NCBI RefSeq assembly: GCF_040717535.1
Contig: NZ_JBFEFI010000001.1
Location: forward strand, 496,001 to 560,000
Reading direction: 5' to 3'
DNA: 64,000 bases
From: Thalassoglobus sp. JC818
GTDB lineage: Bacteria > Planctomycetota > Planctomycetia > Planctomycetales > Planctomycetaceae
The notes beneath the pieces are model-generated. The model did not search any database, was not told the origin of the DNA, and worked only from the letters and a program-made list of their open reading frames with translations. Below are positions 36,985-46,503 of the stretch, piece after piece; within the stretch, counting starts at the first letter, position 1, and each line of letters starts with the position of its first letter. Made by a program: the position numbers and the translations under genes.

Positions 36985-38064
36985 ATGAACGTCGCGCTCA
37001 TCAGAAGCAGACACTCACTTTTTCACAGTGTGGTGATCTGGACCATCTTTTTTTTGAGTTTCTCGATCTGTTCAGCACAGGAATCGGAACTGCGTTACGG
37101 CGATGCTGTTCCTCCGGAAGTTGAGGAAATCTACGAACGCGGACTTCAATGGCTGGTCAGAAACCAGCAACCCGATGGAAGTTGGGGCGGCTCTTCGATT
37201 GGTCATGGAGGAGTTGGAAACTCCGGAATCACTGGGATGTGCATCATGGCATTCCTGGCCAGCGGAGAAGATCCAAACTTCGGTAAGTATCGAGAAAACA
37301 TCCGAAGTGCTGTCCGACATCTCATTCGCGGGCAGGACGAAAAAACCGGATACCTTCCGGGCAGCATGTATCACCACGGCTTCGCAATGCTCGGACTTGC
37401 AGAAGTGTACGGAGTTCTCGACGACGAACTTCTCTGGGCTGGAGAACCGGATGCCAACGACCAACGCACAATTGGCGAAGCACTCGAACTCGCCGTCGGC
37501 TGTGCTGCGACATCTCAAAAGAGCAATCCCTGGGGAGCGTGGCGGTACTCGCCACAATCGACCGATGCGGACACATCAGTTTCCGGTGCAGTCCTGATGG
37601 GATTACTGGCAGCGCGGAACGCTGGCATCAATGTCCCGAACGAAGTGATCGACAAAGGCCTCGACTACTTCGAAAAGATGACCACTCGGCAAGGCAGCGT
37701 TGGGTACTCAGGAATTGGAGGAGGAGGTTCCAGGAATCTTCAAGCCATTTCCGGGCTGGTGATGGCGATCGGACACCGCAAAGATCTGGCTCAGTACCGC
37801 GGGGTGATGATGCAATTGACGTCCTCACTAGAAACATTCGAAAACGGCTACCCTTTTTACTTTCGGTATTACATGGCTCAGTCATTGTTTCAAGGAGACT
37901 TTGAAGCATGGCAAAAGTGGAACAACATCACAGTCAAACAACTCTCAGCACTCCAGAGAGATGACGGGAGTTTTCAAAGTTCGCACGGAGAAGCTTACGG
38001 GACAGCCATGTCCATGCTGGCAATGGCTCTCAACTATCGATTTCTCCCCATCTACGAACGCTGA
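36985..38064 (+). CDS. Squalene-cyclase/prenyltransferase-fold repeat protein
   Basis: A 359-residue exported protein (signal peptide about residues 15-32, ending CSAQ). It has alpha/alpha-toroid repeats of the prenyltransferase/squalene-oxidase type: GLQWLVRNQQPDGSWGG (a QW motif), a second HLIRGQDEKTGYLPG, CAATSQKSNPWGAWRYSP, and the last LSALQRDDGSFQS. The DxDD acid motif of true squalene-hopene cyclases is not evident, and the length is half that of such cyclases, so a binding or scaffold role is more likely than cyclisation. It follows the DUF4175-like gene by 50 bases. Confidence 0.85.
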   Translation: MNVALIRSRHSLFHSVVIWTIFFLSFSICSAQESELRYGDAVPPEVEEIYERGLQWLVRNQQPDGSWGGSSIGHGGVGNSGITGMCIMAFLASGEDPNFGKYRENIRSAVRHLIRGQDEKTGYLPGSMYHHGFAMLGLAEVYGVLDDELLWAGEPDANDQRTIGEALELAVGCAATSQKSNPWGAWRYSPQSTDADTSVSGAVLMGLLAARNAGINVPNEVIDKGLDYFEKMTTRQGSVGYSGIGGGGSRNLQAISGLVMAIGHRKDLAQYRGVMMQLTSSLETFENGYPFYFRYYMAQSLFQGDFEAWQKWNNITVKQLSALQRDDGSFQSSHGEAYGTAMSMLAMALNYRFLPIYER

Positions 38065-38142
38065 CGGACAGAGAATACAATCTCGATCTGCGTCACTTCT
38101 CGCGAAGTTCAACTGCATCGAGTTCATAAGCGAAAGTGAATT

Positions 38143-41100
38143 ATGACTTCGAACCGCTTACCAGCTTCTCAGGAACAGCGGCAAATCCGACGCCGAGGAC
38201 GATACCATCCGCTACTCACGATTGTGACAGCGGCTTTTCTGCTCGCTCTGAGTCTTGTCCTCAATTCGTTCGCAGAGGATCAGTTAACCACGCGGTTGTA
38301 TTGGCAAGAAGGAGATTCGTTAAACGGAACGCTTGTTTCCGCCGACGAAGAAACGCTCACCTGGCGATCTCCATTGTTTGTTGATCCGCTTCAAATCGAG
38401 CGGTCAGCCCTCTCCGCGATCCAATTTCCCAAAGTCGATGCACTTCCCCTGAGTCACGATACCTTTCGGATCTCGCTCCGCAACGGAGACGTTCTGTTTG
38501 GAAATCTGATCGGTGCGACGGAAACTTCTCTCCTATTCGAAAGCGATCGTTTTTCCCCGTTTTCGGTCCTTCGCGATCACGTTGAACACGTCAAACGCGT
38601 CGACACCCCGGATTTGATTTACCAGGGACCACGCGGAGTGAAAGGTTGGTCAACACCACGTTCTCAAGAAGACTCCTTTGGTTGGACGGAACAGCCCAAC
38701 GGGGAACTGATCACCGATTCGGGAAATCGTGGCGTTTATCGCAGTCTCGATTTCGCTGATCGGGTTGAAGTTGAGTTTGTCATTGAATCACAGTCAAAAC
38801 GACCGTCATTCACTTTCGCACTCGGCGAGAGTCGAGAAATGAGCTTACGCGTTGAAAGCTGGGAAGAAATTCTCGTTCTGCTTTCCGGATTTCAGTTCAA
38901 AGAACTGGCAACCCTCGAAGAAGATCAAAAGCGCGTTCATCTTCACATGTTCGTCGATCAGAAAAACCACACCGTCCAAGTCTTTTCGCATTCAGGTGTC
39001 AAACTTGGGGAACTCAAAGGAGATCCAGAAAAAGCAGAGCCTGAATACGAACCGAAGGGACTCCAGGTTTGGAACCGAGACGGCGACCTCACTCTCAAAT
39101 ACGTTCGAGTCGACCGCTGGAATGGAAGTCTACCGAAACCATTGAAGACCGGGACGAGCCGCATCCACTTGACCGACGGGACCATTCTCTACGGCGAAGT
39201 GCCCCAGATTCAATCCGGCGAAATTGCCAGCCTTCCGGGAGAAGACGATCAGGAGCCAGTCGAGTTCTCCATCGACCAGATTGAAACGATCGTCGTCAAT
39301 GATGATCCGGAAGCGTCTCCGCTTCGTGAAGTCGATCAGGTGAGTTGGCAAACTGGAGCAGTTGTCTCAGGCAAAGTTACAGGTGTCGAGAACGAGCAAA
39401 TCAAAGTTGCTGTCGAATGGTCCGAAGCTCCTGTTGTCGCTTCTCTAACAGGACTTCAACGAATCCAACTCATCAGCGACCCGCAGTCTCTCGAAACTCC
39501 CGACAAGCTTGTCTACCCAGGCGGAACGCTGAACGGAAAACTCGTTATCTCCAACGATACGTCTCCGCCGGTCTCGTGGATTCCAACAGGCGGGCGCCAG
39601 CCGAGCGCTCTGGCAATTGCAGGCAATGCTCGTTTCATTCGAGGAGACAAGCCAGCTGAAAGCAGCAAATTCGATGAGGGCTATCCCGACTTCCTTTATC
39701 TTCGCAACGGAGATGTCGTTCCCTGCATTCTGCACGCGGTTCGAGACGACAGCATTGATTTGGAAGTGCCGTTTTCGAACATCACCGAGATCTCAACGGA
39801 CGTTGTCAAAGCGGTCGAACTGTCCGTGCCCGAGCGAGTTTTTCAACGTGGATTCGAAGATGATGGTTGGAAACGAATGCTTGGCGGGACGAGAAACGAA
39901 GGAGACCGGCTGATCATGAAAACAACAGCGTCTTACGGTCATCCAGATATCCTGACCGGGGATGAAGTTCGTTTTCGACTCGATTGGGGAGCTCAGCAAC
40001 ACTCTGACCTGCAGCTTCAGTTGTACGGTGAACGTTTGGGAAATCCACGCGATGCCACGAATCTGAAGATCATGCTCAATGGAACAAAACTCTGGGTCGA
40101 AGACTTCGATCCCATGATCGATGCTGGCAACGGTATGCAGATTCGGCAACTTCGAATGAATGCTGGCGGCGAAGGACGACAAACGTTCATTGATTCAGAA
40201 AAGGGATCTGTGGAAGTCTCTCTATCAGTTCGCGATGGAGAAATTCATGTCATTGTCGATGGACAACTTCTTAAGTCCGTTCCCATCGACCAACGCAAGC
40301 GAATCGGCAAGAGTCTGACTTTCAAAGCCAACATTAATTCAATCACAAGAAACACAGCATACGGATCGAACCCGCTGACTCGCGGCATCATGATCTCCGA
40401 ATTCGAAGTCAGAAATCTCGATGGAACGTCCGTCAAACAATTTATTGTCGAAGAGACGCGAAATCGGACGCTCCTCATTCCTCGCTTTCGCAGAGAACGT
40501 CCGTCGAATCACGTCCTCATGGCACGAAACGGAGATCTACTCAGGGGCAACCTGAAACACATCGACGAAGAAACGGTTCAATTCGAATCTCAACTCGAAG
40601 AGTTTCCTTTTTCACGTGAGTTGATCGCGGCGGTCATCTGGCTCCATCCCCCATCGCACACTGAGATGGACGAACCAGAAGCTGAGCAGGAAACTGAGAG
40701 CGACAACAGACTGCGTGAAGGAATGCAATTGACCTTTGAGGACCATTTGAGATTCAGCATGTCGCCGACCGACGTGCAAGGTGATCAGTTGATCGGAAGT
40801 GCTCCACATTTCGGTGAGTGTCGCATTCCGATCCAGGCGATTGACGAAGTCCTGCTCGGTGAACTCACGCAAGAACAAGGACCGATCGCTTATTCGCAAT
40901 GGGTTCCGACGTTCGCCAAAGAACCGGATTGGGACATTCCGGAATCAGGAAGCAACGTGGAAGGTTCCAAACTGATCGGCACAGAATCGGTCCCGTTTGA
41001 ACTGGCTGGCATCGATGGAAACACATTTCGGATTCGTGACCACATCGATAAGGTCGTCGTCCTCGACTTCTGGGCGACGTGGTGCGGACCATGTGTTGAG

Positions 41101-41454
41101 GCACTCCCTGATTACATCGCTGCGACTGCGGAATTCGATCCGGAGGACGTTTTATTCGTCGCAGTGAACCTGCAGGAGACGCCACAAGAGGTCCGGGCCT
41201 TTCTTGCACTCAACGGATGGACTCCTCAAGTGGCCATGGACAGTGCAGGCAGCGTCGCTTCCGAGTTCGCCGTCTCAGGCATTCCTCATACCGTCATTCT
41301 CAGCCCCGGAAACGTCATCGAATCTGTTCACGTTGGATATCGCGAGAACGGCGGAATCGAAATGCGAACGACCATCCAACAGATTCTCGACGGAACCTGG
41401 GAACGTCCGACACCAGACGCCGACGACGAAAGCAAAGAAACACCCGAGGAATAA
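38143..41454 (+). CDS. Giant exported protein with C-terminal TlpA thioredoxin domain
   Basis: A 1103-residue protein. Residues 24-42 form a signal/anchor helix. The long middle consists of repeated short beta modules with the pattern LxNGDVLFGNLIGATETSLLFES, seen at least five times (near residues 110, 350, 420, 525, 790), interrupted by two lectin/LamG-like regions (about 170-330 and 560-770). An acidic linker leads to a TlpA/ResA-type thioredoxin domain (about 945-1085) with active site FWATWCGPC, C981 and C984, and cis-Pro in SGIPHT. It should reduce or isomerise disulfides outside the cytoplasm. It closes the plus arm of the MoxR cluster. Confidence 0.88.
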   Translation: MTSNRLPASQEQRQIRRRGRYHPLLTIVTAAFLLALSLVLNSFAEDQLTTRLYWQEGDSLNGTLVSADEETLTWRSPLFVDPLQIERSALSAIQFPKVDALPLSHDTFRISLRNGDVLFGNLIGATETSLLFESDRFSPFSVLRDHVEHVKRVDTPDLIYQGPRGVKGWSTPRSQEDSFGWTEQPNGELITDSGNRGVYRSLDFADRVEVEFVIESQSKRPSFTFALGESREMSLRVESWEEILVLLSGFQFKELATLEEDQKRVHLHMFVDQKNHTVQVFSHSGVKLGELKGDPEKAEPEYEPKGLQVWNRDGDLTLKYVRVDRWNGSLPKPLKTGTSRIHLTDGTILYGEVPQIQSGEIASLPGEDDQEPVEFSIDQIETIVVNDDPEASPLREVDQVSWQTGAVVSGKVTGVENEQIKVAVEWSEAPVVASLTGLQRIQLISDPQSLETPDKLVYPGGTLNGKLVISNDTSPPVSWIPTGGRQPSALAIAGNARFIRGDKPAESSKFDEGYPDFLYLRNGDVVPCILHAVRDDSIDLEVPFSNITEISTDVVKAVELSVPERVFQRGFEDDGWKRMLGGTRNEGDRLIMKTTASYGHPDILTGDEVRFRLDWGAQQHSDLQLQLYGERLGNPRDATNLKIMLNGTKLWVEDFDPMIDAGNGMQIRQLRMNAGGEGRQTFIDSEKGSVEVSLSVRDGEIHVIVDGQLLKSVPIDQRKRIGKSLTFKANINSITRNTAYGSNPLTRGIMISEFEVRNLDGTSVKQFIVEETRNRTLLIPRFRRERPSNHVLMARNGDLLRGNLKHIDEETVQFESQLEEFPFSRELIAAVIWLHPPSHTEMDEPEAEQETESDNRLREGMQLTFEDHLRFSMSPTDVQGDQLIGSAPHFGECRIPIQAIDEVLLGELTQEQGPIAYSQWVPTFAKEPDWDIPESGSNVEGSKLIGTESVPFELAGIDGNTFRIRDHIDKVVVLDFWATWCGPCVEALPDYIAATAEFDPEDVLFVAVNLQETPQEVRAFLALNGWTPQVAMDSAGSVASEFAVSGIPHTVILSPGNVIESVHVGYRENGGIEMRTTIQQILDGTWERPTPDADDESKETPEE

Positions 41455-41530
41455 ACTCGCGACGATTTCTCGCTCAACTTTCAAGAACAGCATTCTTTCG
41501 CAAACAGAATGACCGAAAGCACTATTTCTA

Positions 41531-42760
41531 TTAGTCGGTCAATCGAACCTTGAGAGATGAAAGCGTGCGGATTCCCAGTCTTTTCGTCCACGGAGCAGGT
41601 TCCGAGGGATCCGCAAGCTGCAAGTTTGGGTATGCCGTGAACAACCGCTGTAGTGCGGTGGCAGCTTCGGCGCGTGCCAACTGCATCCCGAGACAAGTGT
41701 GAATCCCCGAGCCGAACGACAAGTGTAAATTCGGAGATCGAGTGATGTCGAAGGTTTCCGGATCGGGAAACCGGGCTGGATCATGATTCGCTGAACCGAT
41801 CATTGCCATGATCATTTGGCCTCGTTTGAGCTGCTGTCCGTGCCACTCGACATCCCGAGTAGCAAAACGCCCCTTACTCATTTCGATCGGAGAAACGTAG
41901 CGAAGAGTTTCGTCGACAGCACTTGTTGCGAGATCCCAGTCACTCAACAATTGCGCCTTTTGCTCAGGTTCGTTCAACAACGCGAAGATCGCTCCGGTGA
42001 TGAGGTGCACCGTTGTCTCATGCCCAGCGACCAAAAGAAGGAAAGCCATCGCAATCAATTCACGCGAACTCAACCTATGGCCATCCTGTTCAACATGAAC
42101 GAGATCAGAAAGAAGTCCCGGTCGGGGATTCGCACGACACTCGTCAATTTGCTCGACAAGATAATTTCGCAGCTTCCAGATTCCGCGCCCTGCAGCCAAC
42201 ATCGTAGGTAGTGATCGGATTGTCGCCAGCCTCGTTCCCCAGTTAGCGAACTGAGGTCGATCTTCTTCCGGCAGGCCGAGGAGTTCCGAAATCACCTCCA
42301 GCGGGAACGGACGCGTCAAGTGGGGGATGAGGTCGACCACTCCGGACGAGTCAGCGTGCTGCGGAAGATCTTGAACGAAACCGCTGGCAATTTCCGTCAA
42401 TCGTGGTTGCAGCTTCGAGACGCTTTGTCGCTGGAAGGCTTTGTCGACAAGACCCCGCAGACGACGGTGATCTTCTCCGTCGTAGCTCATCATGTTGTCG
42501 CTGAGTTCTTGCACTCTACGGGGCAGAAAATTCAAGAACCACACGACGCTGCGCTTGCCCGCCCGTCCCGGTTCACGAACGAACAGTTCCTGATCCTTAA
42601 GCATTTCGGAGCAGGCCTGATGCGTCGTACATACCCAGACCTTGCCGAGAATAGGAATTCTCGCCCGGATGACATCACCCTGTTCCCGCATCCGCCGATA
42701 GGTTTCGTGCGGAGCGTTCTTGAACTGTGGACTGATCAAATCGAGTCGCTGAGAATCCAC
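41531..42760 (-). CDS. Cytochrome P450
   Basis: A 409-residue soluble P450. GTG 42760 is chosen as start because AGGAG lies eight bases upstream and the length then matches bacterial P450s; the open frame runs on to 42877 without family similarity. Motifs: LLVAGHETTVHL (I-helix, oxygen activation), DETLRYVSPIE (ExxR), and FGSGIHTCLGMQLARAEA (haem-binding Cys). It would oxidise a small organic molecule using a separate ferredoxin, but no ferredoxin or reductase gene is adjacent. The gene follows the glycosyltransferase by 130 bases in the same direction. A hairpin, TGACCGA/TCGGTCA at 41510-41541, overlaps its stop. Confidence 0.92.
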   Translation of the reverse strand: MDSQRLDLISPQFKNAPHETYRRMREQGDVIRARIPILGKVWVCTTHQACSEMLKDQELFVREPGRAGKRSVVWFLNFLPRRVQELSDNMMSYDGEDHRRLRGLVDKAFQRQSVSKLQPRLTEIASGFVQDLPQHADSSGVVDLIPHLTRPFPLEVISELLGLPEEDRPQFANWGTRLATIRSLPTMLAAGRGIWKLRNYLVEQIDECRANPRPGLLSDLVHVEQDGHRLSSRELIAMAFLLLVAGHETTVHLITGAIFALLNEPEQKAQLLSDWDLATSAVDETLRYVSPIEMSKGRFATRDVEWHGQQLKRGQMIMAMIGSANHDPARFPDPETFDITRSPNLHLSFGSGIHTCLGMQLARAEAATALQRLFTAYPNLQLADPSEPAPWTKRLGIRTLSSLKVRLTD

Positions 42761-42891
42761 GATGCGCACTCCTCTTGATACTGAGAGCCTGCTATTGCCC
42801 ACACACTCCCTTGAATAAATCGAGCTACCAGGAAAGACGCAGTCCACGGAGATTCGGTTCGCTTCCCAGTCGATCACACTCCAGTAGATCG

Positions 42892-44109
42892 CTATGCAGT
42901 TTCCTGATCGCTTTTGACGGCATCCAGAATCATTTCAAATACATCCGGCATGGCGCTGATCGCTCGAGACCAACTTGCGATGAACGGCGCGTCATGCGGT
43001 TTGTTCAAGAATGCCTCGCCCGCTTGCATTAAACCTTGCCCAAAGAGTTCGACCGTCGCCTCTTCTCTGTGACGATCCAGCGTCAGCCCGCTCATCACAG
43101 CATCGTTGTAGTAATGATCCACTAGATCAAGAGCGGTGCGGTAATAACAAGCTTTCAGTGTTCGCAAGAGTTCCGGAGAGAAAACGACTCCGTTCACCGC
43201 CAACTTGCGAATCAGTGCTTTGCAAATGTCGATGCACATTCGATTCAGCCCCTTGGCAGCATCTTGCGGGGAGAGATCCTGATGTTTGTGATCGTAAGCA
43301 TCCGCGATGTCGACCTGACAGATTCGGTGATGGGAATAATTCCGATACATCTCGGAAAGTGTTCCAATCTCCAACCCCCAGTCGGAAGGAATTCTCAAAG
43401 ACGGAACCACTTCCGCTTTCATCGAAAACTCACCTGCAAGCGGATACCGGAAGCTTCCCATGAAATCGAGATAGTCGTTGTCGCCGAGAGTAATTTGCAT
43501 CGCGCGAATCAACGGAGCCACGAGCAGTCGAACCACGCGGCCGTTCAATCGGCCCTGTGCAGCTCGGTAGTAGTATCCCTTGCAGAAGACATAATTGAAC
43601 TGCGGATGAACGACCGGATAGAAGAGTCTGGCGAGCATGTCGCGTTCGTAGGTGACGATGTCGCAATCATGCAAAGCGACAGCTTCTGACTTGCCAGACG
43701 CGAGGAAATAGCCCATGCAATACCAGACGTTGCGTCCCTTCCCGGGCTCCGTCGGGGCCAGGTCCTGTTCCGAGAGGCGGCGATCGACTTCCCGCAATCG
43801 AGGCCCATCGTTCCAGAGAATCACATGACGTTGCGGAAGGCGGGAGAAGAACTTCTTCGCGTGTTCGAATTGGGATTCATTCGCGCGATCCAGCCCGATG
43901 ATAATTTCGTTCACGTACGTCGCTTGAGTCAGTTCATCGATGATTCGCTCAAGCGCAGGACCTTCGAGTTCGGAGTACAGACTTGGCAGAACGAGAGCCA
44001 TCGGTGTCTGAGATGACCATTCGTGGAGATCAGATTCAAGGTCTTCAGTGGTCCGCGACCGCAGGTTATGAAGAGTTCCAATGACTCCATTCTGGACAAA
44101 ATCCGCCAT
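42892..44109 (-). CDS. GT81-like glycosyltransferase (probable glucosyl-3-phosphoglycerate synthase)
   Basis: A 405-residue glycosyltransferase (start at ATG 44109; an in-frame GTG at 44151 is an alternative). The N-terminus has MALVLPSLYSELE and IIIGLDRAN, typical of GT-A folds. VALHDCDIVTYER contains the metal-binding DxD, and PSDWGLEIGTLSEMY resembles the glucosyl-3-phosphoglycerate synthase signature. The downstream HRICQVDIADAYDHKHQ helps bind the donor. The proposed reaction is transfer of glucose or mannose from a nucleotide sugar to 3-phosphoglycerate. The adjacent phosphatase of the mannosyl-3-phosphoglycerate phosphatase type strongly supports this. Which sugar is used cannot be read from sequence. 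Confidence 0.82.
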   Translation of the reverse strand: MADFVQNGVIGTLHNLRSRTTEDLESDLHEWSSQTPMALVLPSLYSELEGPALERIIDELTQATYVNEIIIGLDRANESQFEHAKKFFSRLPQRHVILWNDGPRLREVDRRLSEQDLAPTEPGKGRNVWYCMGYFLASGKSEAVALHDCDIVTYERDMLARLFYPVVHPQFNYVFCKGYYYRAAQGRLNGRVVRLLVAPLIRAMQITLGDNDYLDFMGSFRYPLAGEFSMKAEVVPSLRIPSDWGLEIGTLSEMYRNYSHHRICQVDIADAYDHKHQDLSPQDAAKGLNRMCIDICKALIRKLAVNGVVFSPELLRTLKACYYRTALDLVDHYYNDAVMSGLTLDRHREEATVELFGQGLMQAGEAFLNKPHDAPFIASWSRAISAMPDVFEMILDAVKSDQETA

Positions 44110-44166
44110 AATCGAACGTCTCAAATAGAAGGAAATTACGACCGCCCACACCTCACGCAGACAGAT

Positions 44167-44976
44167 CTAAGAACGAACGCTGCTCCCATCATGGCCAGAT
44201 TCCGACAATTCGTCCAGAAGAGACTCGACTGTCGCTCTCCAACCGGCAGCTCCCGGCAGCGGCGCTACCACATATCGAGGGGTCGATAGGGGAATCCCGA
44301 TTTCTCCACTTGGCCAGGGGATGACTCGTGGATAAGCCGCTCGTTCAAGCATGGATTCGTCAATGGGACTGTCACCGATGGCCACCGTGATCCACTCCCC
44401 AGAAGAAGGAGGAGTCAACCGCTGAACTACTTTATCCATGGCCAGCCCCTTCGTCGTCTGACCAGCCACATGCCAGAATCGACCTCCCTGCGTGAGCGTC
44501 AGACCGCGACCTTCCAACTCATTTCGAAATGCCTCGATTTTTTCCATCGAGTCCTTCCACAGCAATGGTTCTGTCGCGAATCGGTTGAGTGCCCGCTTCG
44601 CTTTTTCTTCAGGAAGATCCGTCGCCTTCATCACTCCCGACAACCCAAGATCACGAAACGACTCGAATGTGTACTTGGACTTCAGAGAAGTGAGAACATC
44701 GAGAATTTCCGCGCGGTCCGCTCCCAGGACGGTTTTCTCATCATCATTCCAGCAGACGACTCCGCCGTTCTCACAAGTGATGGGAGTTTCCAGTTCAAGT
44801 TCGATGGCGAGCGGTCTCATTTCCGATTGCGTCTTGCTCGAACAGAGAACGAGAGGAACGTGCAGTTCCTTCAGTCGTTTCAAAGCGGGCAGGGCATCCT
44901 GATAGCTGTAATCGGATTTATTGAGCAGACAGCCATCAAGGTCTGTGAACACGATCAGATTCTGAAGAGACTTCAT
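44167..44976 (-). CDS. Mannosyl/glucosyl-3-phosphoglycerate phosphatase (HAD)
   Basis: A HAD-superfamily phosphatase of 269 residues from ATG 44976; upstream in-frame ATG codons exist at 45000 and 45063. IVFTDLDGCLLN holds the two catalytic Asp. LCSSKTQSEMRPLAIEL is motif II, TKGLAMDKVVQRL gives the motif III Lys, and VAIGDSPIDESML motif IV. PITCENGGVV is the characteristic substrate-side segment of mannosyl-3-phosphoglycerate phosphatase. The enzyme should remove phosphate from the product of the following glycosyltransferase to give mannosyl- or glucosylglycerate, a compatible solute. The two genes are 58 bases apart and likely form an operon. Confidence 0.88.
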   Translation of the reverse strand: MKSLQNLIVFTDLDGCLLNKSDYSYQDALPALKRLKELHVPLVLCSSKTQSEMRPLAIELELETPITCENGGVVCWNDDEKTVLGADRAEILDVLTSLKSKYTFESFRDLGLSGVMKATDLPEEKAKRALNRFATEPLLWKDSMEKIEAFRNELEGRGLTLTQGGRFWHVAGQTTKGLAMDKVVQRLTPPSSGEWITVAIGDSPIDESMLERAAYPRVIPWPSGEIGIPLSTPRYVVAPLPGAAGWRATVESLLDELSESGHDGSSVRS

Positions 44977-45385
44977 GGCAGCGTCCGAGATGACATTCAT
45001 GTATGATGTGAGCAGGTGATCAACGCCGGGGCTGTGAAATTTCGAGGAGAGGGCATTCCACAAAGCGAGTGCGTCGAGACGCCGAAACCTTTGCGGATGA
45101 GGACGAATTTCACAAGTTCAATGTCCAACTTCTAAGTAGATACGAAACTCTCGAAACACAACAAACCGGGCACTTTCGACTCTGAACAGGCAAGGGTGAT
45201 TGACCACTTTGAGAATATCCATTCCAATAGGCATCAACATTTATGCATCTCTTGGAAGTTGCAACTGAATTGAGCATGTTGTTGTCGCTTGAACAGTTGC
45301 ATGATTTGTTTGAACGAGCATTCAGCGATTTGCTCGTACCGACTTGTGAAGACCAATTCGACATCTGATCTAGACATTCATCACT
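44977..45385. other. Divergent promoter region with inverted repeat
   Basis: A 409-base stretch between the phosphatase (minus) and the CvpA-like gene (plus), AT-richer than its surroundings. It contains the perfect inverted repeat TGCAACTG (45260-45267) and CAGTTGCA (45294-45301), 26 bases apart, about 85 bases before the plus gene. It may be an operator or a leader hairpin. No gene is seen. Confidence 0.4.
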
Positions 45386-46099
45386 ATGATACCACTCGCT
45401 CTGTTGCTCATCATCGTGATCGTTACCGTTTGCGTGGCCAGCGACGGACCAGTCAGTGCGGGCATGACTTTTCTCAGCGTGTTACTGTCGGGCCTGATCG
45501 CGATGAACTTTTTCGAGCCACTCGCAAACTTCCTCGGGGCAAACGTGTTTGCTTCCTACGAGTGGCAGAACCGCTGGGACATCATTGCTTTACTTGGGAT
45601 TTTCGCTGCTTCGGTTACCGGCTTGCGATTCCTGGGAGAATGGTTATTCCCCACCTACGCGCAAGTCAGCGACCTTTTCTATGAGCCCGCTCGTTGGACG
45701 TTTGGATTTGCAACCGGCTACCTGACGATGGCGATTCTGCTGACGTCGCTGCATGTCGCCCCGCTTCCACGATCGTTCATGGGATTCCAGCCCGAAGCGA
45801 ACAACCTCTTTGGAATCGCAGCCCCTGACCGTCAATGGTTGGCCTTCACTCAGTACGTCTCTGAACACTCACTCTCACGCCGTAACGCGGACGGAACTGT
45901 TCCAATTTTCGATGGTGCGATGTATCCAGCGATCCCCTCGGACCTCTCCACGAATCGTGTCTGGTCATCTTTCCCGATCCGCTACGCTGCGCGTCGAGAA
46001 ATGTACACAACAGGCAAGAATCGAATCGAACTCCCCGGTTTGCAATCGAACGAACGAGGAGGAGCCGCACCAGCAGGTGGACCTGGCAATTCTTTTTAG
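45386..46099 (+). CDS. CvpA-like membrane protein
   Basis: A 237-residue membrane protein with about four transmembrane helices (near residues 2-20, 25-50, 60-80 and 105-125) followed by a soluble tail of about 100 residues ending in a Gly/Pro-rich stretch. The topology and the first helices resemble the CvpA family (colicin V production-like proteins), which affects envelope processes. The similarity is by pattern only and the tail is not recognised. There is no Shine-Dalgarno before ATG 45386. The gene stands alone. Confidence 0.65.
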   Translation: MIPLALLLIIVIVTVCVASDGPVSAGMTFLSVLLSGLIAMNFFEPLANFLGANVFASYEWQNRWDIIALLGIFAASVTGLRFLGEWLFPTYAQVSDLFYEPARWTFGFATGYLTMAILLTSLHVAPLPRSFMGFQPEANNLFGIAAPDRQWLAFTQYVSEHSLSRRNADGTVPIFDGAMYPAIPSDLSTNRVWSSFPIRYAARREMYTTGKNRIELPGLQSNERGGAAPAGGPGNSF

Positions 46100-46503
46100 A
46101 CCGTTTTCACACCGACTCACGTTCTCCGAAATTCATTTATTCTGAGAAAATGCTACGTTTGTGGCTTTGATCAGTCGCCAACTGCTTCAAAAGTCTCTGC
46201 ATCGGGTTTCTCCGCATTCCTGCGTTTTGGGAAGCGATCGACCGAGAACATCGCGAAAAATCTGAGTCTTGTGTTCCCGACTTGATGAGATCGCTGCCTT
46301 ACTTCGATATACTCCCGACGGATCAGCGAACTGGAATTCGTGTGGCGAATTCTTCGAGCTGTGATGTGATTTCAGGATCACTCATTTCGATCCGAAGACT
46401 TCAGAATCAACGGCTCAGTTCAGAGTCGGCTTTCACCCGATAATAAGACGTCCTCATTCAAGACGAATGAGACAATACCTAACAACTCGAAAGACCATCC
46501 CAG
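46100..46503. other. Intergenic region with small hairpin
   Basis: A 404-base stretch between the CvpA-like and Dabb genes. CTCATTC (46453-46459) pairs with GAATGAG (46465-46471) across a five-base loop, 33 bases before the Dabb start. No convincing gene, terminator with T tract or promoter consensus was found. Confidence 0.4.

Noticed and set aside
42761-42877. Longer N-terminus of the P450
   Set aside because: The extra 39 residues have no P450 similarity, and AGGAG precedes GTG 42760.
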